The position numbers and the translations under genes are program-made. 23,497 nt of DNA from a virus. Numbering within the stretch: position 1 is the stretch's first letter; each line of letters begins with the position of its first letter. The DNA lies in the IMG/VR virus record IMGVR_UViG_3300038468_000135, positions 1 to 23,497 of that record. The stretch is one strand, 5' to 3'. Positions 13,077-20,382 of this stretch are shown here, in pieces. Under the pieces are notes generated by a model, which was not told the origin of the DNA, did not search any database, and worked only from the letters and a program-made list of their open reading frames with translations.

Positions 13077-13955
13077 ATGATCATCAATCAGGCATCACTC
13101 ACGGCGCTCTACAAGAGCTTCCAGACCATCTTCAACGAGGCCTTTGCCGGGGCCGATACGTTCTGGAGCCGCGTGGCCATGCGCGTCCCTTCCATGACGA
13201 AGGAAGAGGTCTACGCCTGGCTCGGCGCGTTCCCGAAGATGCGCGAATGGATCGGCGACCGCGTGATCCAGAACCTCGCGCTCTCGAACTACTCCATCCT
13301 GAACAAGGAGTGGGAGCTGACCCTCTCGGCCAAGCGCACCGACATCGAGGACGACACCATCGGCGTCTACAACCCCATGATCGCCCAGATGGGCATGTCC
13401 ACGGCCCAGCAGCCCGACGAACTCATCGCGGCATTGATCGCCAGCGGGTTTGCCACCGCCTGCTACGACGGCCAGTACTTTTTCGACACCGACCACCCCG
13501 CGGGGAGCGGCACGGTCTCGAACTCCGGCGGCGGCGCGGGAACGGCCTGGTATCTCCTCGACGTCAGCAGGCCAGTCAAGCCCTTCATCTTCCAGGAGCG
13601 CAAGCCCACGGAGTTCATCGCCCTGGACAACCCATCGGATGCGAACGTGTTCCTGAAGAACCAGTTCGTCTACGGCGCGTACCGCAGGAACAACGCGGGC
13701 TTCGGCCTCTGGCAGCTCGCCTACGCGAGCAAGCAGACGCTTGACGCCGACGCCTACGCCGCGGCCCGGGCCGCCATGATGAGCTTCAAGGGCGACTCCG
13801 GCAAGCCCCTGGGCGTCCGACCGAACCTGCTCGTCGTGCCGCCCAGCCTCGAGGGCGCGGGACGCGGGATCCTCATGAACGAGCGCGACGCCTCGGGCGC
13901 CACGAACAAGTGGCGCAACACGGCGGACCTCCTGGTCACCCCGTGGCTGGCGTAG
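13077..13955 (+). CDS. Major head subunit, Mu gpT-like
   Basis: The 292-residue product matches the gpT family, normally about 300 residues. Diagnostic text includes LYKSFQTIFNEAFAGADTFW, EEVYAWLGAFPKMREWIGDR, the LSAKRTDIEDDTIGVYNPMI segment, DGQYFFDTDHP, and a C-terminal RPNLLVVPPSLEGAG-type segment. CAGGAGG lies about ten bases before the ATG at 13077, which begins the conserved domain. It forms the capsid shell. A REP-like palindrome and a terminator-like hairpin follow directly after its stop, which could limit expression of the next genes relative to this one. Confidence 0.93.
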   Translation: MIINQASLTALYKSFQTIFNEAFAGADTFWSRVAMRVPSMTKEEVYAWLGAFPKMREWIGDRVIQNLALSNYSILNKEWELTLSAKRTDIEDDTIGVYNPMIAQMGMSTAQQPDELIAALIASGFATACYDGQYFFDTDHPAGSGTVSNSGGGAGTAWYLLDVSRPVKPFIFQERKPTEFIALDNPSDANVFLKNQFVYGAYRRNNAGFGLWQLAYASKQTLDADAYAAARAAMMSFKGDSGKPLGVRPNLLVVPPSLEGAGRGILMNERDASGATNKWRNTADLLVTPWLA

Positions 13956-13979
13956 GGTAGCCGCAGGCTTCAGCCTGCG
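13955..13979 (+). repeat. REP-like palindrome, copy B
   Basis: GGGTAGC followed by a perfect 7-bp stem CGCAGGC (13962-13968) and GCCTGCG (13973-13979) with a TTCA loop. It begins at the last base of the gpT stop codon. It is the same element as 2223-2248 in the opposite orientation. Confidence 0.75.
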
Positions 13980-13991
13980 CAGATAATCGCA

Positions 13992-14019
13992 GGGCGGCCC
14001 TGGATGGGCCGCCCATTTT
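13992..14019 (+). terminator. Terminator-like hairpin after the major head gene
   Basis: GGGCGGCCC (13992-14000) pairs perfectly with GGGCCGCCC (14006-14014) across a 5-nt loop, followed by ATTTTC. The stem is strong but the T-run is short, so it may be a partial terminator. That would let transcription run on at a reduced level into gp35 and later genes. Confidence 0.65.
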
Positions 14020-14034
14020 CGAAAGGAGATCACC

Positions 14035-14214
14035 ATGCCGAAAGTATCCGTCAAAGCAGTCCCCGCAAACGGCTTCTACCGCGCGGGCATGAAGTTCACC
14101 CGCGAACCCCGGGTTGTCGATGTCGATGCAAAGATCCTGGCCGTCCTCAAGGCCGAGCCCATGCTCGTGGTCGAGGATGCGGGAAAAGACGACGTTGACA
14201 AAAAGAAAAAATAG
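14035..14214 (+). CDS. Mu gp35-like (FluMu N-terminal domain) small protein
   Basis: The 59-residue product has the pattern of the Mu gp35/FluMu HI1506-type domain: an aromatic GFYRAGMKFTREPRVVDV segment, then ILAVLKAEPMLVVED (compare 'L-x-x-DPML-x-V'). A charged tail follows. AAAGGAG lies nine bases before the ATG. It sits between gpT and, after the insert, gp36, exactly as in Mu. It is a head-tail joining accessory of unknown detail. The stop TAG forms part of the TAGGAGG ribosome binding site of the next gene. Confidence 0.75.
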   Translation: MPKVSVKAVPANGFYRAGMKFTREPRVVDVDAKILAVLKAEPMLVVEDAGKDDVDKKKK

Positions 14215-14223
14215 GAGGCCCCC

Positions 14224-14880
14224 ATGAAACTCAAATCCGTTTTGATTGTCTGTCTTCTGTCCTCTGTCCTCTGTCTTCTGTCTTCCGCGGCCCAGGCCGC
14301 CTGCACCCAGGCGATCTCCACCAGCGCCAAGGGCAACTGGCTCAGCGGGCTCTTCCAGAAGGGCGACACCTACAAGATCGCCTTCTACCAGACTGCCGCG
14401 ACCTGGGACGCCACGACCGCGCAGTACAGTGCCACGAACGAGATCACCGGCACGAACTACTCTGCCGGCGGCTACGCGCTCGATTCCCTCGCCTACGGGA
14501 CAAGCGGGACGACGTACTGGATGGATTTTGCCGACGAGGTCCAGAACAGCGTGACCTTCGACCAGGCGTCTACCTGCGCCGTCATCTATGACGACACTGC
14601 CGCGAACACGTCCTGCACGGGCGCCGGCGCTCCCTGGCCGTGCTGCTCCGGCGCCGGGGCGGGCACCTGCCAGGACGCGGTCCTGGGAGTCTTCACCTTC
14701 ACGTCCGTCCAGCCCTCGGCCGGGACGCTCACGGTCACCTTCCCGACCGCGGATGCCTCGAATGCCATCATCCGGATCGCCCGGGGCGCACTGGACTGGA
14801 TATTCCCCGAGGCCTGGGCCGGGGACCGGATAGACGCCTACATCGAGCTTTCCGGCATCGTGCTTGAGGCGAAGCAATAG
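14224..14880 (+). CDS. Secreted phage-associated protein with heptamer-encoded signal peptide
   Basis: The 218-residue product starts with MKLKSVLIV and a hydrophobic core CLLSSVLCLLSS, ending AAQA-AC, a standard Sec cleavage site. The core is encoded exactly by five heptamer units at 14251-14285. The mature part is beta-rich and resembles a type seen beside Mu-like tails and heads. It has WLSGLFQKGDTYKIAFYQTA, YSAGGYALDSLAYG, YWMDFADEVQNSVTFDQAS and a C-terminal FTSVQPSAGTLTVTFP, followed by NAIIRIA. A Cys-rich loop (CTGAGAPWPCCSGAGAGTCQ) may hold disulfides, in keeping with export. AGGAGG precedes the ATG. Function is unknown; surface or virion appendage is possible. Confidence 0.65.
   Translation: MKLKSVLIVCLLSSVLCLLSSAAQAACTQAISTSAKGNWLSGLFQKGDTYKIAFYQTAATWDATTAQYSATNEITGTNYSAGGYALDSLAYGTSGTTYWMDFADEVQNSVTFDQASTCAVIYDDTAANTSCTGAGAPWPCCSGAGAGTCQDAVLGVFTFTSVQPSAGTLTVTFPTADASNAIIRIARGALDWIFPEAWAGDRIDAYIELSGIVLEAKQ
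14251..14285 (+). repeat. Heptamer array encoding a signal-peptide core
   Basis: Five 7-bp units (TGTCTTC, TGTCCTC, TGTCCTC, TGTCTTC, TGTCTTC) lie in frame and encode residues 10-21 of the secreted protein. Confidence 0.92.
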
Positions 14881-14896
14881 GCGCACATGACCGCCG

Positions 14897-17800
14897 ATGA
14901 AAAGACTCGCCCTCATGCTCTGCCTCGCCCTCGCGCTGCCGGGGGCGGCCGTCGCCGCCCACACCTACGACACGCAGGGGACATCGGCCTCCTACGGCAC
15001 GGCGGACCCGCACACGATCTCCTACACCTGCGGCGCGGGCACGACGCTCCTGGTGCTCATGGTCGAGCACAACGCGCAGTCGCGCACGGGCGGGACGCCC
15101 ACCTACAACGGCGTCAACATGACGCAGGTGGGGACGGAGATCCGGAACGCCCAGGAGGTCGGCGTCGAGATGTGGTACATGCTGAACCCGCCCACGGGCT
15201 CGGCCTATGACATCGTCGTGCAGAACGATTTGCCCATCGATATGCGGATAACGGCAGCGTCATTCAAGGCGGGGAGCGGCTACGCCTCGGCGCTCTTCGA
15301 CTACGCCACGGACAACGTGGACAAGCAGAACACGTCGCTCACGGTGAGCAGCGTGCCGGCGGGCTCGGTCTGCCTCGACGTCCTGGGCCACGGCTACACG
15401 AACCCGCCCACGGCGCGGTCGCACACGCTCATCTACACCCACGACCCCGGCGCCCTGTCATTTGAGACGCAGTACGGGCTGATCGACTCGACCGGAGACG
15501 TCACGATGACGCACACGCTCGGCGGCTCCGATGACGTGGCGAACATCATGGCCTGTTTCGAGGAAGTGGCAAGCGGCGCGACCGTGAACCTGTCCGGCCA
15601 GGGGACTGCCGCCTCCCCCGGGACGCTCGCCGTCACCGCGGCCACGGACGGCACGGCAACGCTCTCCGGCGGCGCATCTGCGGCGACCGCGGGAAGCATG
15701 TCGATCGCCGGCGGCACGGGAGCGACGGCGGCGCTCTCCGGCAGCGGAGCGACGGCGACTGCGGGCGGGCTCACCGTGGCCGGAGGAGCATCGGCGGCCG
15801 TGACGCTCTCCGGGAAATCGATGGCCGCCTCCGCTGGGAACCCCGGGGCGCACGATACGCCGATGTTCGCCAGCCTCGATCCCCACGGCAGGGCGACGAT
15901 CACGACCGTCCAGGTCCCGTCCACCGGCATTGTCTGGAGCAAGCGCGTTCCCGGCGGCTCCTGGGTGCAGATCGCCTCAACGGGGGCGGGCGTGCAGTCG
16001 ATCGTGGACAAGCGGCCCACGAAGCACTACCAGTGGGTCGCCTACAGCGGCAGCGGCGCGATGGACCTCACCTTCACCGGGACCGAGTTTGCCATATTCA
16101 CGGCCCCCCGCGCGGACCAGTCAGGATACATCGACACGACGGTCGGGACCTCATCCACGTCAAATTCACTCACCGTCGGGCAAAAGACGTTCACGGTCGC
16201 CGCCGGGCTGCCGCTTACCATGGGGCAATCCCTGAAGATCTGCCGTACCGGGTACACGTCGGCGTATTTTTTCCGGGGGACGGTCAACTCCTATTCCGGC
16301 ACCACTCTGGTCGTCGACGTGACGAGCGTCTTCAGCACGGGGACCTACTCCGCATGGACTATCCAGACCCGGGAGAATTTCAACATCCCCGCCTCGGCGG
16401 TTGACCGCATTGATTGGGAGAACACTGTCGGCAAGCTTGTCTACGGCAGGAGCGGTCTCACGAACGAGGCCCACACGATGAACATCTGCCCGGTCGATAA
16501 CAGCGGCGGGCTGGAGTGGGATGGGGAGTCCTGGAATCCGGTTCCCTTCACCTCGGTCTACAAGGGCTACTGGTACTCCGATTTTTCATCGTCCTGGGGC
16601 GAGGAGATCGAATACAAGGCGGTGATCGACGGCGGGACGACCGAGACCGTCACGGTAACCCCGGTGGTCAACCGGGGGCTCGCCATCCAGTCCATCGTAG
16701 ATCGGCTAATCGCCGGAAACAGCTTCACGAACTACCCGGCGAACATGCAGCAGGTCACGCCCTGGTCGAATTACAACGAGATGATCGGGGTCGTGGCCTA
16801 TGCCTACTACATGACGCAAGACGCCCGGCTCGTGGGCATCGCCGAGGACATCTACGACGCCTATATCGCCAACAGCAACGGCACGACTGGCATCATCAAC
16901 GACCAGCCGGACTATCCGAACGGCCACCTGCTGGTGGACGGCCGTACAGCCTATAACTATTATTTCGCCTATCAGGTCTTCAATGATTCCCGCTACCTCG
17001 ACGTGGCGGACAAGATCGCCGGGACGCTGAGAAACAGTTGGAATAAAAACGGCTCGAACGTCTGGTATCCCGTCTCGAACGCATCGTCGGGACTCCCCGG
17101 CGTGCCGAACCACAGGACTGCGGCCAGCTACAGCCTGGCGCTTCTCTACAACGAGCCGAACTCGGACTGGTATCAGGATGCAACGGTCTCTACCATCCTC
17201 ATCGCCAACGCCGACTATGCCGTCAACGACGGCGTGAACGGAAGCCAGATCAACGTCTCGACCGGCGCGACGCGCTACGCGCCCGGCACGGATGCTACCG
17301 AAGAGCATTTGTATGGACAGTACGAATGGGAGCATCTCCAGTATATTTCCGATTCCTTCACATGGGAAGCCACACTCATCGGCAAGATGCGGGACTGGCT
17401 CGTCGATTCCTTCCCGTGGACCGAGCCGTACTTTTTCCGCTCGGAGTTCTATTGGATCCAGTCGAATGCTTTCGCCCTTTCGCGGGCCGCGGCGAAGTAC
17501 GTGAAGGACGGGACAATCCCGCAGGATTACATCAACACCCTCTATTCGGCGGCATTCGACACGATCCCCCTGACGAGCGCAGACAGCGGTTATGTGCCAG
17601 ACGGCACGGCCCAGTCCTCCGCGCCGATCAACGACATCGAGACGGAATGGCCCGACGGCGTGATCTTCAGCGGGTATGCCATCCCGGCGCTCCTCAACAA
17701 CGATGTCCCGAAGAACCTTTGGGCATGGGAAGGGCTGTTCAGCAATCCGGTTGTGACCTTCTTCGACCTTCCTGCCACGAGCAATTCGCTCACGGTCAAT

Positions 17801-18742
17801 GTGACCGCGTTCAATGCGACGGATGACGTGCTCGTGACGGGATACAAGATAACCGAAAGCGCCACCCCTCCGGGGGCGGGGGATGCGGGCTGGACAAGCA
17901 CAGCGCCCGCAACCGTCACGGCATCGGGAGAGGGGAGCATAACCTTTTACCCCTGGGTGAAAGACGGCAACAGCAACGTGTCCGCCGTGTATCCCTATCC
18001 CGAGACCGTCGCCATCAGCCTCGGGGTCACGCTCGTCGGCCAGGGGGCCACGGCCTCTCGCGGCACGCTCGCCGTGTCCGGGAATGTAGGCATCCCCCTC
18101 GCCGGGGAAGGCGCAACAGCCGCTCGCGGGACGCTCACCGTGTCCGGGGGCGCAAGCATCTCTCTCGCTGGGGAAGGGTCAACGGCTTCGCGAGGGACCC
18201 TTACGCCGGGCATCCAGGCGGATGGCGCCGCGACGCTCACCGGAGAAGCCGCGACGGCAAGCCGAGGCACGCTCGCCGTGTCCGGGGATGCGGGGATATC
18301 CCTCTCCGGGGAAGCCGCGACAGCATCGCGCGGCACGATCACGGTGTCCGGTGATGCGGGGATCTCCCTCGCCGGGGAAGGCGCAACGGCAAGCCGCGGG
18401 ACGCTGATTGCAAATGTTACCGCTGATGGGACCGCAGTGCTCGCCGGGGAAGCGGCAACGGCATCGCGCGGGACGCTCGCCGTGTCCGGGAATGCGGGGA
18501 TATCCCTCGCCGGAGAGAGCGCAACGACATCGCGCGGCGACCTCAGTGTAATTTCCGGGACCGTCGCGCCCCTCTCCGGATCCGGGAGCGCGGCAGGGAG
18601 CGGGACGCTCGCCGTGTCCGGCAACGCGGCGATACCGCTCTCCGGCCAGGCGATGGTAGCCTCTGCCGGGAGTCTCGGCGTATCGGGCGGAGGCGGCGCG
18701 TTCAAGCCGGCCTGGGTGAGGCCGCAGGAGGTGGTTCAATGA
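14897..18742 (+). CDS. Giant secreted multidomain repeat protein (1281 aa)
   Basis: The signal peptide is MKRLALMLCLALALPGAAVA, with cleavage before AHTYD. Residues 21-225 form a beta-rich domain. Residues about 228-316 hold four repeats of exactly 24 residues (LSG-x-G-x-x-A-x-x-G-x-L type). Residues about 316-590 are mixed beta. Residues about 590-950 look helical, with repeated helix pairs (YNEMIGVVAYAYYMTQDARL, YNYYFAYQVFNDSRYLDVAD, YSLALLYNEP), reminiscent of an alpha/alpha toroid of glycan-active enzymes; no catalytic pair is assigned. About 950-1035 is an Ig-like domain (VTGYKITESATPP, then ITFYPWVKDGNSNVSA). Residues about 1039-1268 hold ten repeats of 22 or 24 residues (GEGATASRGTLAVSG type). 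There is no strong ribosome binding site; translation may be coupled. Likely a surface adhesin, glycan-binding or depolymerase-type cargo. Confidence 0.7.
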   Translation: MKRLALMLCLALALPGAAVAAHTYDTQGTSASYGTADPHTISYTCGAGTTLLVLMVEHNAQSRTGGTPTYNGVNMTQVGTEIRNAQEVGVEMWYMLNPPTGSAYDIVVQNDLPIDMRITAASFKAGSGYASALFDYATDNVDKQNTSLTVSSVPAGSVCLDVLGHGYTNPPTARSHTLIYTHDPGALSFETQYGLIDSTGDVTMTHTLGGSDDVANIMACFEEVASGATVNLSGQGTAASPGTLAVTAATDGTATLSGGASAATAGSMSIAGGTGATAALSGSGATATAGGLTVAGGASAAVTLSGKSMAASAGNPGAHDTPMFASLDPHGRATITTVQVPSTGIVWSKRVPGGSWVQIASTGAGVQSIVDKRPTKHYQWVAYSGSGAMDLTFTGTEFAIFTAPRADQSGYIDTTVGTSSTSNSLTVGQKTFTVAAGLPLTMGQSLKICRTGYTSAYFFRGTVNSYSGTTLVVDVTSVFSTGTYSAWTIQTRENFNIPASAVDRIDWENTVGKLVYGRSGLTNEAHTMNICPVDNSGGLEWDGESWNPVPFTSVYKGYWYSDFSSSWGEEIEYKAVIDGGTTETVTVTPVVNRGLAIQSIVDRLIAGNSFTNYPANMQQVTPWSNYNEMIGVVAYAYYMTQDARLVGIAEDIYDAYIANSNGTTGIINDQPDYPNGHLLVDGRTAYNYYFAYQVFNDSRYLDVADKIAGTLRNSWNKNGSNVWYPVSNASSGLPGVPNHRTAASYSLALLYNEPNSDWYQDATVSTILIANADYAVNDGVNGSQINVSTGATRYAPGTDATEEHLYGQYEWEHLQYISDSFTWEATLIGKMRDWLVDSFPWTEPYFFRSEFYWIQSNAFALSRAAAKYVKDGTIPQDYINTLYSAAFDTIPLTSADSGYVPDGTAQSSAPINDIETEWPDGVIFSGYAIPALLNNDVPKNLWAWEGLFSNPVVTFFDLPATSNSLTVNVTAFNATDDVLVTGYKITESATPPGAGDAGWTSTAPATVTASGEGSITFYPWVKDGNSNVSAVYPYPETVAISLGVTLVGQGATASRGTLAVSGNVGIPLAGEGATAARGTLTVSGGASISLAGEGSTASRGTLTPGIQADGAATLTGEAATASRGTLAVSGDAGISLSGEAATASRGTITVSGDAGISLAGEGATASRGTLIANVTADGTAVLAGEAATASRGTLAVSGNAGISLAGESATTSRGDLSVISGTVAPLSGSGSAAGSGTLAVSGNAAIPLSGQAMVASAGSLGVSGGGGAFKPAWVRPQEVVQ

Positions 18743-19461
18743 AAAACCGCATAGCGCATAGAGCATGGAGCATAGGGCTTCTTCTGTTCGTTGCCCTCTG
18801 CTCTCTGCCCTCTGTTGTTCCCGCCCTTCAGCGAAACGTCTCCAGCCAGACCATCTGCGCGGAGCTCGTCTCGAAGACCGACGGGTCGGCCGTCACCACG
18901 GGCACGACCACGGTCTACGTCACGGGCGACGGCGGCGCCCAGGCGGAAGGGTCCGGCACGGTAACGCACGAGGGCCAGGGGCTCTGGTGCTACGCACCGA
19001 CGCAGGCAGACACCAATTATTCGCATGTCGCGTTTACATTCGCGAACAGTTCCGCGGTCCCTCAAACGGTCCAGACCTATCCCGGCGGCGTCTTCGCCAC
19101 GGCGCTCTCTCCCGGCGTGCTCTCGGACGTGATCACCGTGTCGGCCTCGGCCGTGGATATCCGGCGCGGCGACGTGGTGACGTTCACGTTCAGCCTGGGT
19201 CCGAGCTGGCCCTTGACCGGGAAGAAAGCCTACTTCATCGCGAAGAAAGACCGGACCGCATCAAACTCGACGGCCATCGTGAACCGCGAATGCACGGTGA
19301 CCGACGCGGCGAACGGCGTCGCCGAGATCGCGCTGACCGATGCCGAGACCGCTGCCGTCGGGAGCTATTACGCCGAGGTCGAGGTGCGGGATGCGGACGA
19401 CACGAACCCGAAGACCGCGCGGCAGTTCACGCTCAGGATCAGCCAGGACGTGAGGCAGTGA
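18739..19461 (+). CDS. Secreted two-domain Ig-like protein, BppU-like C-terminus
   Basis: The 240-residue product starts in an ATGA overlap with the giant gene. Its first 30 residues form a signal sequence (IGLLLFVALCSLPSVVPA) encoded largely by heptamer arrays. Domain 1 (about 32-115) is beta-rich, with SSQTICAELVSKTDGSAVTT and GTVTHEGQGLWCYAPTQADT. Domain 2 (about 138-240) has VDIRRGDVVTFTFSLG, WPLTGKKAYFIAKKDR and GSYYAEVEVRDADD, ending in TARQFTLRISQDV. That order resembles the N-terminal Ig-like domain of baseplate upper proteins (BppU). A tail-fibre or host-contact link is inferred. The signal sequence is unusual for a virion part. Confidence 0.65.
   Translation: MKNRIAHRAWSIGLLLFVALCSLPSVVPALQRNVSSQTICAELVSKTDGSAVTTGTTTVYVTGDGGAQAEGSGTVTHEGQGLWCYAPTQADTNYSHVAFTFANSSAVPQTVQTYPGGVFATALSPGVLSDVITVSASAVDIRRGDVVTFTFSLGPSWPLTGKKAYFIAKKDRTASNSTAIVNRECTVTDAANGVAEIALTDAETAAVGSYYAEVEVRDADDTNPKTARQFTLRISQDVRQ
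18749..18814 (-). repeat. Composite heptamer element encoding a signal sequence (reverse copy of the gemA element)
   Basis: GCATAGN units (18749-18776) are followed, after a short spacer, by CCCTCTG-type units (18794-18814). Read in reverse complement this is the GCAGAGN...CTATGCN composite found at 813-877. Confidence 0.8.
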
Positions 19462-19462
19462 T

Positions 19463-19504
19463 ATGGCCGACTTCAACGCAGCGCTGGACAACCTGAAGAC
19501 GTAA
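19463..19504 (+). CDS. 13-codon ORF between the secreted genes and gp36
   Basis: ATG at 19463 gives MADFNAALDNLKT and then TAA, with a TGAGG tract upstream. It may be a truncated gene start or a leader that couples translation, because the AGGAG for gp36 follows immediately. The 13 residues are too few to assign a family. Confidence 0.25.
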   Translation: MADFNAALDNLKT

Positions 19505-19513
19505 GGAGAGATC

Positions 19514-19945
19514 ATGTATTCATCCATAACCAGGATCAAATCGAAATTGACCGAGCAAACGCTCATCCAGCTCACCGACGACGAGGGCCTGGGCCAGGCG
19601 AACGATGCCCGCATCACGGCGGCGCTCGAAAAGGGGTCCTCCGTCATCGACCTGTTCTGCGGCGTCAAGTATTCCGTGCCCTTCGCCTCGCCCTGGCCCG
19701 CGGTCATCGATGATTTGGCGGACGACCTCGCCGAGTACGAGCTCTACGCCCGGAAGGTGCAGGAGTTCCCGCCGGCGGTCAAGGAGAGGCGGGACAACGC
19801 CGCAAGGTTCCTGACCGACATCTCGAAAGGAACGGCCTCCCTCGGCATCGATCCCGCGCCCGCCGCCCCGACCGCGGGCGCGTCCGAGACCAACGTCGAG
19901 ACGAACAACCGCGTCTTCACGCGGGACAAGCTGAAAGGCTTCTAG
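19514..19945 (+). CDS. Mu gp36-like protein, DUF1320
   Basis: The 143-residue product fits DUF1320. It has an N-terminal TRIKSKLTEQTLIQLTDDEG, RITAALEKGSSVIDLFCG, and then a helical YELYARK...PPAVKERRDNAARFL block ending in a flexible Pro/Ala tail and NNRVFTRDKLKGF. That terminal motif is typical of the family. AAGGAGA precedes the ATG by seven bases. It corresponds to Mu gp36, which belongs to the head-tail connector module. It runs directly into gp37 with no gap. Confidence 0.9.
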   Translation: MYSSITRIKSKLTEQTLIQLTDDEGLGQANDARITAALEKGSSVIDLFCGVKYSVPFASPWPAVIDDLADDLAEYELYARKVQEFPPAVKERRDNAARFLTDISKGTASLGIDPAPAAPTAGASETNVETNNRVFTRDKLKGF

Positions 19946-20371
19946 ATGTCCTATACCGTCGACGAAATATACGCCCCGCTCCTGGACCTGCTCAAGCAGT
20001 CCTTCGGCGGGATCGCCGAGACCGTGGATTCCTACCACGGCGAGGTCCAGGACATCGTGGACCAGGCGCCGCAGCTCGCCGTCGCCTTCCCCGCGGTCTT
20101 TCTGCTGTACGGCGGCGCGACCTTCGAGGGCAGGAGCGCCCTCGTCGAGAACTTCACGGCGCTCGTCGTCTACGTGGCAAAGGACGTCCGCGGGGGCGAT
20201 CATCTGCGCATCGCAGCCCACGCCATGATCGAGGCGGGCAAGGCGGCGATCTCCGGCAACAACCTCGGGCTCAATATCGCGCATTTCCGGCCCGGGCCCG
20301 TGCGCCACATCCGGACTGTGCGCGAGTTCAGCATCTATACCCAGCAGTTCACTACCTGGTTCACACGGTAA
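19946..20371 (+). CDS. Mu gp37-like protein, DUF1834
   Basis: The 141-residue product starts immediately after the gp36 stop (TAGATG). It shows the DUF1834 pattern: IYAPLLDLLKQSFGG at the N-terminus, APQLAVAFPAVFLLYGGATF, a central strand FTALVVYVAKDVRG, and a C-terminal FSIYTQQFTTWF. In Mu it sits just before the sheath/tube genes and is thought to belong to the tail completion module. No clear ribosome binding site is seen, so coupling to gp36 is likely. Confidence 0.85.
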   Translation: MSYTVDEIYAPLLDLLKQSFGGIAETVDSYHGEVQDIVDQAPQLAVAFPAVFLLYGGATFEGRSALVENFTALVVYVAKDVRGGDHLRIAAHAMIEAGKAAISGNNLGLNIAHFRPGPVRHIRTVREFSIYTQQFTTWFTR

Positions 20372-20382
20372 AGGAGGCCCTC

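Noticed and set aside
4239-15070. Many long minus-strand frames opposite the structural genes (for example 5747-7639, 8890-10152, 10600-11955)
   Set aside because: They mirror clear phage genes on the + strand, contain repetitive Arg/Val/Leu/Asp-rich text typical of antisense GC-rich frames, and lack ribosome binding sites.
14897-18742. Diversity-generating retroelement or phase-variable target in the giant protein
   Set aside because: No reverse transcriptase, template repeat or C-type lectin variable region is visible; the repeats look like structural beta repeats.
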